Positions 12,001-27,000 of a stretch of 64,000 nt of DNA are shown here, in pieces. The translations under genes were made by a program, and so were the position numbers. This stretch comes from Trogon surrucura (Eukaryota > Chordata > Aves > Trogoniformes > Trogonidae). How positions within the stretch are numbered: the first letter of the stretch is position 1; every line of letters starts with the position of its first letter. Location: assembly GCA_020746105.1 (NCBI GenBank), contig CM036629.1, positions 1,309,501 to 1,373,500 on the forward strand, in the 5' to 3' direction. The notes beneath the pieces are model-generated. The model made no database searches. It was given only the letters and a program-made list of their open reading frames with translations, and had not been told where the DNA came from.

Positions 12001-15000
12001 GGAGAATCTCATTGCGCATCCCGCATTTCAGGTCCATATAATGTACCCGCCTTTCGTGCCGACGAAGCACCGGTCTATCCTCTTGGAGTACATCACCCTG
12101 GCGAAAACCAGGCTGGCCGACCTCAAGGTGAGTAAAAATTGCCACTCTCTTGTAAAGAGCTTTTTCTGGATCTGTCCAAACACCGGCTGCGCTGTGCCCA
12201 CCTGCGTCTCTCCATCCCCTCGCGCAGGTCGCTATAGAGGATATGGGGCTCTACGAAGACCTGTCCGCCACCGACGAATCCGTGCAGGTACCTTCATAAC
12301 ACTCTTCTCATTGTCCCTTTTCTTCTGGAAAAGAGCTGAAATTAGCCACCTTTGCTGTTCCCACCGAGTCTGAGCTCGCTGCCAAACCTTTCTCGGGTTT
12401 AAAACAGGGAGTCAGTGGCCATAAATGCGCAGGCTCTCCCCAAATTCATCAAGATTAGGCTTATGCAGGGCACAAACGGGCTGTGGTGAGGCTGTAGAGG
12501 AGCTCGGCGGCTACTGGCCAAGCAGCACCTGCGTTAGCCATCCCGTCAGCACCCACGCTGGCTGCCTCTTGCCCCCTCTGCGCTGCGGTGTGTAGAAAAT
12601 CCACAGGAGATTCCGTAGGGGAGGATTCAAGGGACAAAAGGGAGCGTGGCCCAGTGTGGGTTTGCAGGAGCTGGGGCTGTGTTAGCTCTGCCGATCAACC
12701 GACACGTTACGATGGTGACGCTTCCCCCCTGTGGCTTTGTTGTCAGTGATTTGATCGCTTAGGAAAGCTTTTTTTTTTACTTTTTAATATATATCTTGAT
12801 TCTTTTCAGTGTAGGGTGTTGCGTCTTTGGCGCCCTATTCAAAACGCTCGTATTTAAAGGAGATTTGGGGAGGGAATCCTACAGCCTGGAGTTTCACGCT
12901 GTGTTTGATGATAAGTTTTAGGTAATAACCTTAATTGATGAGGAAGCAGCTGGCTCCTGCTTCTTCCTGCGTGTTGATCACGAGCGTGGCAGCCACACGG
13001 TGCCTGAAATACAGGCTGGTGACAGGGTGGTTGAGCGTGCTGCGATGAAATCTGCTCCTGGGATGAACCGGATGAAGATTCATTTAATTTCTTCCAAGTT
13101 GAGAAACTGGCCCCAGGTTGTCGCAGCCCTAAGGTGCCTTACGGCTCAAACGAGTCCCTCTGCCTGGACTGTGGGAACACGGACTGGGAGCGAAGATGCT
13201 GGGTCTTAATTCCGAGCGTAGGAACTGAAATAGCCTAAAAATAACCCAAATTCAGAGCAGGAAAGATACTGTCCCCACGGGGGACAGCTGGATACTCACC
13301 AGGTTTCACTCTGAGCATCGAGTAGTTTCTGTTGCTCAGTTGCCTTCCCTTGGTCTCTTCCCTTCCCCGCACGAGGCCGTTGCTCTCCCTGAAAGAACAA
13401 GCAGGGAAGATTCGTCGTCACCTTTGATTTCTCACAGCATCTTTCTCTCGTTGCTCCTCATGCGAGCCAGCCCCAGGGCCAGGCGCTTCGCGACGTCGAG
13501 AAGGCCCTTCAGATATTTGAGAACACGAGGAAGGTCCCGACGTCGGTGATAGAAGCCAGGTACCGCGCGCTCCTCTGCTCTCCTCGGGTTTAGCTCTGCT
13601 GAGAGTAACAGCCAAGCCCAAAACAAAATGACCAAACAAGAAAAATGGAAGATGGGAGCCAAGGAGGTTTTGGGGAATTCTTCCCCTTCCTTCACAGTCG
13701 GCCTCTTTGGGCAGAGAGTGAAAAGGCACGTGAGCACCTGCAAGAGAAGTCCGCAATCGTTACAATAAATAAAAAGCAAAATTAAAGAAATTAATAACTG
13801 TTGGCTAACCTGAACTCCATTTGTCGGTGGTTATTCATGTATTTTTTTTTATTTGCAGGAGCCAAATTAATTCTTGAGGTAATGAGATGGCGCTTCACAG
13901 CTTGGGCGTTGTTAACATTTCGCTGTATTTCTTTTCTGTCTCAGTATTTTCAGGCGACCCTATTACATTTCCTGGTTTCTCCCTGCTTTGCTCACGCCAC
14001 GTGTGGTTAGTATTTGGTTTTTCTTTTATTTTGTGTGTGTGTGTGTGCTTAATTTTTTTTTGATGCAGACGGGTAATTTGTGCCTAACCTGCCTGGTTTT
14101 TTTTTCTGTTGCAGCTCCCTAAAACCCCGGATGCACGCACGGCTTTTATAGATTCATTGAAGAGGTAACTTCCTGGTGTTATTTTCTGGGCTTTCTGCTC
14201 AGGATGTTTGACTTCATGTTCAGTTATCGGACGGAACTCAAATGACTAAAAAAATGCAGCAGGTGCTCTGGATGCTTTAGAGCCTCTGTAATTACATTTC
14301 GTAGCACAGTTTGTATTTAATACAGCTGAAGTTTGAATGGGGTTACGGAGTATAATAAATGTCTTTTTTTTTATTATTATAGAGCTGATAAAATACCCTC
14401 AAACTTGTACTCCGCATACTTGCAAGCCTGTCGTGCTATGAAAGAGAAAACACCGCAAGGTAAAAAAATACATTTACTTATGGGTCAATTTGAAGAAAAG
14501 TTAATATTTCCATCAATGCCCTCCTGAAGTGAAGTTTTTCAACAAGCTGCAGCCGATTAATCCACACGTATGTCCTTTATGCTTCACTGGGGGACTTTCT
14601 CCACCTGTCCTGCTGGGCTGGGGTTTCTGCAGAGGCTGCAGCTGATGCCCGAGCCCTGGGGTGCGTCGTGTTCTCTGAAACTCACCATTTAAGGACAGAT
14701 TCCTGTGGGTGACCGAGATCTGGGGAAATAGGAGGGGCTGGAAAGGGATCCCAGCACGTAGTTTATATGGGGTTGGGCGGGAGGGTCTCGCTCGTTTCAG
14801 GTCCTGTCGCCGTAGCCACGTTAGTGGCACGATGTCAGTGTGATGGAGATTTACTGAGCTCTCCTACCTCTTTCAAACGCAACCTCCACGGGTTTGTACG
14901 AAATGAGAAGCTCGGGCTGGCGGGCAGGGATCTTTCCTGGATTGACTCCTCCTCGGGGCACTGGAAGCTTTTTTCTGGCGAGGCTGTAGCCGGAGAGACG

Positions 15001-18000
15001 TTCCGAGGGCAGCGCAGATGTGCGGCAGTCTGGCTGCGGAGGTTGTCCTGGCAACCGGCGGCGATGAGGAGGCATCCTGTGCCAGAGTCAGCGGGGTCCC
15101 AATGGGCAGCCCAGGCACTGTGGGGCTTCTTAAATTGCCAGTGACCTCCGGTGGCACGGCCTGAGCTGTGTCCGCCGCATCCTCTTCAGCCCGAGCTGTG
15201 TCCCAGCCCATCCCCTTGCACCCCAATCTAGCTCCCTGCGCCCTAATCCACATTTTATGAAACCTTATGAAATTCAACAAGGGCAAGTGTAGAGTTTTGT
15301 ACCTGGGAAAGAACAACCCCACGTGCCAGCACAGGCTGGGGACTCACCTGCTGGAGAGCAGCGCAGGGGAAAGGGACCTGGGGGTACTGGTGGGCAGCAG
15401 GATGGCCATGAGCCAGCAGTGTGCCCTCGGGGGCAAGAAGGCCAAGGGCATCCTGGGGTGTGTTGGAAGGGGAGTAGCCAGTAGGTCAGAGAGGTCCTCC
15501 TGCCCCTCTGCTCTGCCCTGGGGAGGCCACATCTGGAATCTTGTGTCCAGTTCTGGACTCCTCAGCTCAAGAGGGACAGGGAACTGCTGGAGAGAGTCCA
15601 GAGCAGGGCAGCTAGGATGATGGAGGGAGTGGAAGATCTCCCTTATGAGGAAAGGCTGAAGGAGCTGGGGCTCTGCAGCTTGGAGGAGGCTGAGGGGTGG
15701 CCTCATTCATGTTTATAAATATGTCAAGGGGGAGTGTCAGGAGGACGGAGCCAGGCTCTGCTCAAGGATGTCCAGTGGCAGGACAAGGGGCAACGGGTGC
15801 AAGCTGGAACATAGGAGGTTCCACCTCAACATGAGGAGAAGCTTCTTGGCGGGTGCCGGAGCCCTGGCAGGGGCTGCCCAGAGAGGGTGTGGAGTCTCCT
15901 TCTCTGGAGACTTTCCAACCCGCCTGGACGCGTTCCTGTGGGGCTGCCCTGGGTGACCCTGCTCTGGCAGCGGGGGTTGGACCAGATGATCTCTAGACGT
16001 CCCTTCCAACCCCCAACATCCTGTGTTTCCGTGTAATCCTGTCCCCTGCACCCTGGGGTGAGACTGAGTTTAGGGCAGGACAGAGCTTTGCTCAGCTCGA
16101 AGCCTTCCCTGTTCCTTAGTGCTCCTTCTTGCACATAAAGGTGACTCAGCAGTCTCCTAGCACCTCGTTGCTTTACTCTGCCTTTACAGCAAGTACTAAT
16201 TTCAACCTGTGTTTATTTACTTCTCTGGTTCACGGTTGAGTTGTTTCTGGCCCGGCATACGAGACGCTGTTCCTGCGTAACGAACCATACGGGTGGTTTT
16301 CGGGGCTGTGCTGTGGCAGCGTGTTGCTGGTGGCACTCTCTTTCTAGTGGTAAAAAGAATTTCCTTTCATTTATTCATTTAAAAAAAAAAAAAAAAAGAG
16401 GGTAACATGTAACATCTGGAGATGTTGGGCTTGAGGAGAAGCCGATGACAAGATATTCATGTTGTTGTGTCTGTATTTTGAGGTTGGTTCCAGGCTTTTG
16501 AGGACAGCAAATGTTTCTGTGAGGGGCAGAGAGCTCAGGCAAGCAGGGATGCGACTTTGAAAGGAGAAGTCTTTTTTTTTTTTTGCCTCATCTTTAAAAA
16601 ACTGGATTCCTTCCCGCAGCTAGCCGTAAACCCATAAATGATTAATCAAATCGCACGTTTGGAGTGTAAAACCGAAGCTGTGTATGTGGCAGGTTGGCAG
16701 TTTGGGGATCCCTTAGAGCTCATACGAAAGCAAACGCTGCTCGTACAGAAAGCGTACGCGGAGGTTGCCGAGTGCTCTTTATGAACTGAGGTGAGGGTGA
16801 GGTGTTGTGTTTCCCTCCCTCTTGTCTAGGTGACTCCAAAGCAGAGCCCAGCCTCCCCAAAGAGCCTGCCGAGCGGCTCAAGGCTGAGCTGGCCGAGCTA
16901 CGGACGCTGATCGTGGACCCGGCGAAATACGAAGGTGTGCAGGAAGGCAAGCTGTAACTACCCGTAATTGGCTGTTACAAAAGCTGCATTAATAAAATGG
17001 GGCTAACGCTAGCCAAAGCAGCAGCAGCAGTTGCCACTGGTACCTGAAGGTGCTAATCTCTGAGCTGTATAATCCCTCCAGCTATGAACATATATATATT
17101 TTAGTGCCTGACATATTTCCCATACTTGAGGTTGGAGCTGAAGGTCTTTGTGCTGAGCTCTTGGTACCCCACCAATTTTGCCAGCGCGTTCCTGGGGCTG
17201 TGATCCCCCCTCGGGAGGCTCTTCCCTCCTGTTGTGAAAAATTATTCTTGATGAGCGCTGGCAATAGCACAGTGGAAGAAAAAATGCCATCTTCTAAAAA
17301 GAAGATGATGATCCCCGTGTTCTGGCTGATTTTTTTTTCTTTTTTTGCTCATTAAAGCTTTTCATAATGTACTTTGGGCTCCTATATTTCACTTCTTCAT
17401 CCTGCGACGTGGTGTTTTAAATCTTTCATACCTTCCATCCTGGTTCTCCTCTTTCCCCGTCGCCTCCCCGCAGATGTGCCGGCGCAGATCGCGGTGATTT
17501 CCGACAGACTCGCCAGCGTCTTGGGTTACGGCGGCGGCGGCGACGAGGACGAAGCCGCCGCTCTGAATTCTCCAATCCCGATCGACATTTCTGCCCCGGG
17601 GCTGGAACCCAGCCAGCGGAGCGTGAGTACCATCTGGCTCGGGGGTGAGGAGCCAGCGGGGTCGGGGAGGTAAAAGTGCATCTGGATGGTGCGTGAAAGG
17701 CTCCTTTGTCCGCGGAGAACAGGAAATACATTCTCCTTTTGTCTACCTTGCCCTGCCCTGCACAGACTCTTCGTACGTTTTCACCTCCTGGAAGTTGTTG
17801 GATGCCTGGTGGCGAGATCTTTGTAATGTACTTTGAGAGATCTAGAGAGATACTCTGTCAGAGGATCCTGTGAGGAGCTAGGCTTGCTTCGCCAGGCTTG
17901 TCTGGGTGTTTGTTGTGGGCCGAGGTCATTCCTGGGCTGTTATTTCCCCTCCCTTCTCAGTGCCGGTGGATCCCTACAACTCCTGAACCTCACCCGTTTG

Positions 18001-21000
18001 CCTCCTCGTTTCGATGTCGGGGAAATATAATATATACGCAGCACAAAAGTAAATCTAGATACCCAGCCCGACAGCGTGTCTCTTCTTCCAGGTTGTTGAT
18101 CTTCTGCTGACATCATTCTGCCAAAACCTAATAGCTGCTTCCTCTTTTAACCCTCCTGACAGGTAAGATGCAAGAGAAAAGAGTAGGGAAACCAAAACTG
18201 GTTTAATACACTGGAATCCCAGCGCTCAACCGGTGCTGAGGAGGGAGTTCTGGTGGTTCATACCCTTCCGTGCCAGGCTGGCAGCTGCAGGCTGCTTTAT
18301 GCTGAGGTTCTGCAATCTAAGAACTAACAAAGCAAACTTCTTTTTTTATGTCCAGGAGTTACTCTCTGGCTCACACCAGGGATCAGGGGAGGAGAACGCT
18401 TGTCTCCTGACAGTGGGCGCTGCCACGCCTCTGGGGTGTCTTTCTGGACTTTGTTATATTAATTCTTTTGCTCTTGTGTTGGGGTTTTGTTTTTTTGATC
18501 CCATTTATTGCTCTGCCTCTGTTTACCTTGGGCTGTGCCCCAGGCAGCTTCCTCCTCTCCTGGTTGTCACCTCAGAACACCTCTTGGGCTCTTTATTACC
18601 GAGTTATTTGAGGCAGGGCCCCGGTGGAATTCGTGCCGTTGTGAGGGTCCTCAAGATATTCCAAAAGTGACCTTTCCTTTGCGCCTGAATGATTATTGTC
18701 CTGTATTTACAGACAAGTATGGCTCAGGCTCAGTGTGTTTAATCACTTTTAAATGCCTCTTCCTGTACCAAAGCTGGAAAATGAATGCGTGGGGTTGTTT
18801 TTTATTTTACCTTCTGCAGGCAGGGACCATGTCTTTCCTTGTTTGTGAAGATGATGTGCGGACACAGGAATCTCACGCCTGCGCTTCTGGGCAGGCTCTG
18901 CCAGCTTATTTACCACCAGGTTAGTTTTCCAACCCCAAACCATACGGTTAAAGCGTGCTAAAAGCTACCCTGCCTCCGTTTCCTGAGCCGTGGGGCACAT
19001 ACCTGTCTGAACTGTGCTGTGGGTCAATGCCTTCCAACCAAAAAACACCAACCCACCAAAAAACAAAACCTTGTTTTGAACAAATAGCGCGGGCTCGCTC
19101 TCAGGAATGTGAGCAGAGCGTATTCCGCTGTATTCCGAGATACCTTTTAGCAGAAGCTAAAATAACCGTGTTGATGAACAGAGCCAAAAGAAAATAGTAG
19201 AATGCTTAATTCCCAGGCTTCTGCGTTGAGTATTTCAGCTGTGTGCCCCTTTTAAAAATAAAGGTAAGACCGCAAGGCTGGGGTACAGCAGCGCGCCGTT
19301 TTCTCTTGGAGAACTGTTGCGTTTCTTTTCCTTACCCCACGCTATCGAAAAGTTGAAAGGAAAAGGTTGAGAGCTAGATGAGGCTGGCCGAGAAGCGAAA
19401 AAGCCTCGAGAGCCTCCGGTTCTGCCGGGCTGAATTCACAGCTGGTTGCTCTGAGAAACGTAGAAATTCTGCGGAAATTCAGCTGCGCCTTGTCAAGGAA
19501 GAGCGTGTTCCGTGCAACCGGGTGCCTCTCGTCTGCCAAAGTGATAGCGCTCGGCTAATTAGTCAGCGGGCAGAAGCAGCGCTCTCCTGCTTGATTAATT
19601 CTGAGGGTTTCTGCTTCTGAGAGGGGTTGCTTTGTTGCAAACAAAACGCCTTCCTCTCTTCCCTTGACGCTTGGCTTGCAGGGCCCTTCCCTGGACGACG
19701 CTCATATTTTAGGACTGGCGGCTTTCGCCATCCACTTGAGCGAATCCAGAGCTTTGATCCCTGACGTGGAAGCCAAGCTGGGGGTTCCTCAGCCTCCTCC
19801 TGAAAAAACCCTTTCCCTCTCCGACTACTGGAACCTCCTGCTGGCGTGCAGGACGGCGGAGTCGCTCGCCTTCTGCACGAGGTGAGGTCGCGCGGCCGCC
19901 GCGGTGTCGCTTCCCCAGAGATGAGGTTAGATTTGACGCCAGAGGAGGGGCTGGGAACGCTCCCCTCTTCCTACAGAGGATTTCCAGAGCTGCCTGCTGG
20001 GTGAAAAAGGTTTTAGTTTGGTCTTGGGTTTGGAAATTTGGGCCGTTAATGTGCTTGGGGATGGGGATGCATAAATAGGAATGATCCCTGAAGGAAACGG
20101 GTGTTGGTTAAAAGCATTTTCAGTCCTTGGTTTGACTTTAGCGAGTGGGAAAAGATAGAATTGACCCAAGCAGGTGTCGGAGTTTGGTTCTTTTTGTCTG
20201 TCAGGTTTTGCACTGCGGCAGTGTCTTACCTGATGTGCAAGTTTTCATCCTGTCCTCAGGAAGAGCTGTGTGCCTTGCTTCCTCCTAGCCTGATCAAAAA
20301 GGTAAAAGGCAAAAAAAGTTTTGCTGTTGCTTAGGAGAAAGGCCGGTCTCGGCTCAATTTCCAGCAGCTGTAACTTGTGCAAAGAAAACTACACAAAAAT
20401 GCATCTTTGTACCCTCCCATCTGACTGTTTTGTGTATTTCTTCGGTAGTTTCAAGCAGAGGTTTGGGCTTTTTTTGTGTGTGTGTGATGGAAACGTGCAG
20501 GGGGGGTTTCTGCCTTTGTTTTAGCTGCAGTACGTCGTGCCACGGCTGTGCTTGGAGGCTCGGGGAATCCTGCGCGAGGAGGCTGAAACGGACCCGGTCT
20601 GGAGTTCCCTGTCGTGCCCCTCCCTGAACTACAAAAGAACCAGCCTCCGTTTGTGGAAGCAAAGGCGCTTTCAAGAGCTCTTGAAAGAAGCAGCGTTCCA
20701 GGTACGCCTTTTCCCTGTGACTTAAGTTCGTGCCGCAGTTCTTGTGTGGGGTTTTTTTTTTTTTCCCCACATCTGCCCTTTGCGATTTCCTCGTCGGCGA
20801 TAAAAAGCTTCTCGTAAAAATGCAACGCCCGGAAAGTCGGTCTGGCTGCCCAAGTTGTCATCTGGGTTACGCGCTCGACGTTTGTAGATTTTTGACGGTG
20901 GTGACGGGGCAGAAGTCGAAAGCTGGAGGTAGAGCTTTTGTGCCCTGCTTATTGCAAAAGCAGAAAGCTCGGCAAGACGGACCAAATCAGTGAGAAAATG

Positions 21001-24000
21001 ATGAGGAACTGTGGAGAAAAGGCTTGTCCGCAACCGTAGCTTCCTCCTGTGTACTGGCTGGGAATCACGTAGCTGAAAATACTTGCTGGGTTGTTTTGGT
21101 TTGTGTTTTTTTGGTGCTTTGCCTAAATGTCTGTGTTCTCCTGAACCACGTGTGCGTCTTGGCTGGCTCTGCCTTGCTGTGAAGCAGGTTCGCGTCTCAG
21201 CCGTTGGTGCCGTCCTCACCACGCATCTGATCTGGCAGGGTTTCTTCTGTTGTGTTTGTTGTGGGGTTTTTTTTTTTTGACCTAGTTCGTATTAAACCAG
21301 TTTGTCTTTGCGCAGAGCTGCTTGGCGCGTTACGAGAATGACTCCTGGTGCTTGGCTAGCTTGGTGCACGGGGCTAAAACCACTTTTGCACGACAACGTT
21401 TCCTTTGATGCTCTCACCAGTCTGTCTGACTGCGGTGCTTTGTTCGTTTTAGCGTTTATTTCGAATAACGTGCGTTCGTCCTGGCATCTGGACTGGAAGA
21501 AGATGAGCATGTTTGGAAATGTCAAAGGGGTGGGCGTGTGTGAGAGATGCTTTCCATTTTTGGAGTACCAGTGGGGTTTTAGTTTCAATTTCTTGCAAGA
21601 GAAATGGTGCAGGTATTTCCCCGGGTGGATGTCTCCTGTTTCGTGCCTCGTGATCTGCACAGGACTGTGCCTGGGTGTGGGTGAGGGTGGGTTTGAAGTT
21701 GGGGAGAAGGTGGCTGTTCTGCACAAGGGACTTGCCTTGCTCCTCCGCCCTCTTCCCTAACTCGTGGCTTTTCTCAGTTGTCTTTCAGAGAGTGGCTGCT
21801 GTGGGAGCTGGAAGTGTCCCCCGAGAAGGACATTCTCTCGGCTTCGGAAAGGTAAGCGCAGAGGGCTCTGTTGAAAAAGGGAATAATCTGGGAGTCTTTC
21901 CCACCCAAGCTAGGAAAAAAAAAGGTTGAAGATCAGGAAATAAATAAACAAGCTGCTGTGGGACACAAATGCCTGTCGATGGCTGCAGTTTGTGAAGAGT
22001 CGAGCGACGATGGAGTGAGGCACGTGCTTTAACTCGAGGAAGTTCACGAAGATAACCTCTGGCCCTTCCAAATAACTTTTCACAAAGCCTCCCCGTTTTG
22101 GGAAGCAAGGGATGGCCGGCGTCAGGCCGCCTGGTGGCTGGCTCTCTTTTATGTTTGTACTGACTTGGGTGCTCCTATGTGTGTTTCCCCTCGGTGTGTG
22201 ACCTTCCTCTCGCACCATTTCAAATCCCAAGATAGATTCTCCATCTCCTTTTCACCGTTGCAGGCAGGATTTCCATTACTGGGCCATCTACCAGCGGTAC
22301 CTTCCTGCACCTTCTGCTTCTGGGGGCTGCGACGGAGACCTGGAGACGGCGTGCGGCGTGACCATTAATGCCATCCTGGATGCCTCACAAAGGTATTCTG
22401 CACCCTGACCTGCATTTCTGAGAAGCGGTGGGGCCGTGGAAGCGATTCCCTTCTCGCAGGTCTGGCTGGCAGCGAAAGCTGGGAGGTGGCTCTTGCTCAC
22501 TCGCCAGTCTTTGCATAAGAATCTTGCTTGAGGTGGCGGAGCTCTGGGGTTACAGTCACAGATTCTCCCCAGTCTGCCTGTCTGTCTTTTTTTAAAGTGG
22601 AATTTGTATTCAGATTTGCTTGGCCAGACAAGCAGCAATGCCCCAGAGGAAGTGGCTGAAGCTGGAAAATAAGGAGGGAGGGGTAGAGGAGAGTTGATGT
22701 CTCACCTGCAGCTCCTTCAGGGAACATTAATGTCAGAGCTTTATGTATATCTGAAGCCATCTGGCTTTATGTGACTTGTGTTCTCCTCCAGGGTTACTTA
22801 CCTGGCGTGGCTCTTCATTTCAGGTTGGACCTGGCTGCCTGTGGCCGATCGAAGATGTCGATCAGTCCTGATATTCTCTGCAAGCTGCAGGTGATTTCAC
22901 ACTTCGATGCATATCTCTGTGTTCAGTCCTTGCATTTGACCAGGCAAATACGTGCCTCGGTGGCTGTAAGGCTGACATTCTGCTCTCACGTGTGAGCAGT
23001 GGCGTGGAAATCGAGGGAGAGAGAGATTTCTCTGATCGATCTCTTCGCAGCACTTGAGAGGAATGTGGAGGGTGGGAATGCAAACGTGACAAACACTGTT
23101 TTGTTGGGTTTTTTTCCCCCCACCTCCCCGTTCAGGAGATGGTGCTGGAGCTGGGGTGTAGGCGAAAGCTCCTTTCTGGCTGCTTGGATGCCCGGAGACA
23201 CTTTCTGTTCAAGATCCTCCAGGAAAGACTGAAAAAACGAAAATGTGGCTCCGCTTTGGGGGAGCAGCTGTGGAGGCAGCAGGAGCTGCTGCTGCACAGA
23301 AGGTAAATGCAGATCAGAACGGCCAGAAGCGTGTGTATCTCGTGCGGGATCTTTTCCAAACAACTGGAAAAATGCTTTGTGCAGTTTCTGTTGACGTGTT
23401 CGGATCTCTCACGTTTGACATAGTCTCAAACTTGCCCGAACGTCAAAGGCCCGTGCCCCGAGAGCGGAGTCTCAGTTCTTTTCTTGACCGTAACCTCCAC
23501 TGTGGTTTCATTCTTCCCTACCTAAGGATTCTCGTGGGGCTCCCTGCATCTGCTCTGGTCACGGTGTGTCAAAAAGGAAAGAAAACGTTGGACTGTGAAG
23601 ACTTTTTCAGTTTTGTAAACTCGGAGCTGGTACGTGTCGGTAGCCAGACGCTAGCTGCTTGCTGGTAGATGCTCTAGGTAAAGACCTTCAACTCGGGTTC
23701 AGGACAGGAGTTAAAACGCAGCCAGGCTCGAACCAAACTCCGCTTGTGTCACAGCGTGAGGAGGCTCAGCTCGCTGTGCTCGAGCCTTTGCAGCCCCTGC
23801 CTCTGCAGAGGTCCCCTGCGTGCTGTAAGATGAGTTCTGGGTGAACTCATTTGGAACCACGGCGGCATTTTACGTTGATGGAGAGAGAACCCTTGGGAAG
23901 CAGCGTAGGGAAATCTGGGGTGGAGGGAGCCAGCAGGGCAGCGGTGGGAGCTGGGTGCGCGCAGTCCTGGCGTGCCAGCCACCCAAAGCGTTCAAAGAAA

Positions 24001-27000
24001 ATCGTAACAAAAGGGAAGGAATGAATTTTTTAAATTTTTTTTCCTCTTCTTCCCACAGAAGAACGTCTGTTCCAGAGGGTACGCGCTCTCCTATGACATC
24101 ACGGCTCACTTTTTCAGGGTAACTGCTGCTTTTGTCGTCCCGTTGTCTGCGCTAGCCGGAGCAGACGTGTCTTTATGGGGCTACACCTGACTACGTGCTG
24201 TTCTTAGCAACGAGATGTGCTCTTTGTGCCCTCCTTCTGAGAGCCGTCAGCATAAATTCCCAAAAGAAGAGCAGCAACCTGGGAAAACAAAGAGAAGTAG
24301 TGGGAGGAAAGTAGTGGTAGAGGTTAATTTTGATAAAATAGCTGGCTGAGGGGGGAAGGAGAAGCTGTTGGGCACATGTTTCTTTTGCTGGGCCGTGCTG
24401 ACCCCTACAGTTATGTTTGCTCAGTTTACACGTGGCTGGGCAAGGTACCTCGAAGGAGCAAAGACAGTGGGTGCAGTCGTCTAGGAATTTATCCTCTCCC
24501 AGGGGCTGCTTAACGCCAGCTTGGACTGCGAGGAGTCGGCAGAAGCGATCAACGACGTCCTAACGGCGTGCCAGACCAAGTGTCCCGTTGTGCTCTTCTC
24601 CGCAGCGGTAGCTGGTTTTAATTTTTTCTTTAAGAGTACTAGATGAAAATTCAGTATTGATTAAGAGCGTGTAAAAGGTGAAGGGGGACGTAGTTCTTAA
24701 CACCTTTGTGTGTAACTCTTCACAGCGTTCTACGTGGTTTTGTTGCGTGCGGTGAGCGTGTCCATGACCTTGGTGGAGCAGCTGAGTTTTGAGCTCCTGT
24801 ATTATGACTGGATTAGGATTGGCTATTAGGAAAAATTTCTTTATTGAAAGAGTGGTGAGCTACTGGCACAGGCTGCCTGGGGCAGTGGTGGAGTCACCAC
24901 CCCTGGAGGTGTTGAAAAACCATGTAGACGTGGCACTTGGGGTCACAGTGGTATTGGGTTGACGGTTGGGCTTGATGATCTTAGAGATCTTTTCCAACCT
25001 TAAAGGTTTTATGATTCTATAACTGGTCTTTCCAGAGGAGTTTCAGGGCGCCGTGGTCCAAACGCAGATGCAAGGGGCCCACTTTGCATTTCCAGGGCGT
25101 GAAACTTCTCATGTTTTTTATGTGTGCCTCTACAACGGGGACTTTTTCATCGAGGTGGAGGGGAAAACCCCTTTCTCTGAGCACGCTGCTGCTGATGCTG
25201 CTGGTTTCCACCTTTCTTCCCAGCTTTGGTGGCCGAGGCTGGAGCCGGTACTTTGCTCTCAGTGGAAGAGACTCTTCGGCGCTCCGCTTGCGGAAGAACT
25301 GGAAAGACTGAGGGGATGGCAATCCTCAGCTGCCAGGTGTGTGCGTGAGGAGCCCAGCGTGGATCCGTGGGTGGGAGAACCTGCTCTGGGCAGGATCAGC
25401 GCCCGGGAGGGCTGTTCTCTGAGCCAGGCTGCCTCCCGGCAGGCAGCACGAAACGCTAATGCGGACCGAGGCTTGCAGGGCGGCTGCGTGCGGGTTCCTT
25501 CGCGGGGTTTAAGCTCGAAAGAGGTCATTATCATCATTTAGTCTGGCCTGCTGCGTAACGTGGGTCAGGGCGTTTCACCAGAAGGGAAAGAGAATCCTTG
25601 TAGAGGAGACTGGCAGGCAGAGTCCTGGATAGACAAACACTGGAAACAGCCTTCAGCGCCGTGTCGAGTCACTTGCTCGAGCTGCCGCGCCCTTTGCTCC
25701 CTGGATTTGGCGAATCTCTGGTCTTCCTTGAAGCTACTGACTGCTTCCTTCTTCACCTGTCCTCATTCTGTCTGCTCAGCGCCCTGTAACGTTTCTGGGA
25801 ATCGAGTCCAGGAACCTCCTGGCGGATTATTGCACGTAACAATCACGTGCTGCTGTGGTGGAGGATACGGTGAACTACCTGTCCAGCCTCTGATAAGAGA
25901 GGTTTGGGAATGCTGTTCTCTGTTTCTAGACTTTTTTTCAAAACTGTCTCCATGTAGCATCCAGCTGCAAGGAAAAAAAAAAAAAAGGGAGAGAAGAACT
26001 ACTTATTTTTTTTATCCCAATCACAAACTTCACCCTTTTCCCAAGCCCCTCATTTCCTCCTCATTCACAACCATGACTTTTTTCTTTTTTTTTTTCCCTT
26101 TCTCATTTTCCCCGGAACCCATGCTGTGCTGGTTTTGTTTCCTAGCTTCCTTTCTTCTGGAGCAGTTTTCCCTCTCTCCGACCCTCCTTGGATTTCGGCT
26201 GCCTTCCTTCATTGTGCTCTTCAGCAACAGTCACCACACGGACAAGTGAGGAACGCCCTGAAGAGGCTGGGGACCGACACGGAGCAGGCAAGACTAAGCT
26301 GCATTTTAAATTTCTGCTGTTCCCTACGCTTGAAAACTGGGAGGAGAATGTCTTTAGCTGCGAAACGCTCATCCTGAGATCCTGCTGTATCCTCGCTAAA
26401 CCCCAGTTGTGAAATCTTGCCGGTGGCTAATTGATAAAACGTAGCTGCAAATTGCCAGCTGCTGAATACTTATCCTAGAGGGAAAGCTGTTGCAAACTTA
26501 AACTTATAACTCTGAGGCTGGCTCCTCTCTGAAGTCAGGGAGGGCTGTCAACGGCCGCTCTAAAAACTGAAGCTGGAGAGAGCGCTGTGGAGATGGAGAG
26601 CTCGATCCACCGCATGCCAGGATCACCTCCCCTCCCACAAAGGAGTGGTCCTTGCGGATTTCAGCTCAGACAACTCAGGCTGGAAGGTTAAGGAGGTGCA
26701 AAAAGCTTTATTGCTCCAGGCAGCGCCTACAGTAGCAGCTTCTCTCCTTACGGCATCGACTCCTCCGCTATTTGTCCTGGTCTAGAGCCAAAAAGCTGCT
26801 GCTCCGAAACTGGTGTCACCGAGTTGATTGGAGCGTGGGGAATAACGGCGGCTTCCACCTCAAAAATCTTCTGTGAGATCGGACGAGGAGGCCAGGAAGG
26901 GATCACGGAATCACAGAACGGTCGGGGTTGGAAGGGATCTCTGGAGATCACCTTGTCCAACCCCTCTGCCAGAGTAGGGTCACCCCGAGTAGGTCCCACA

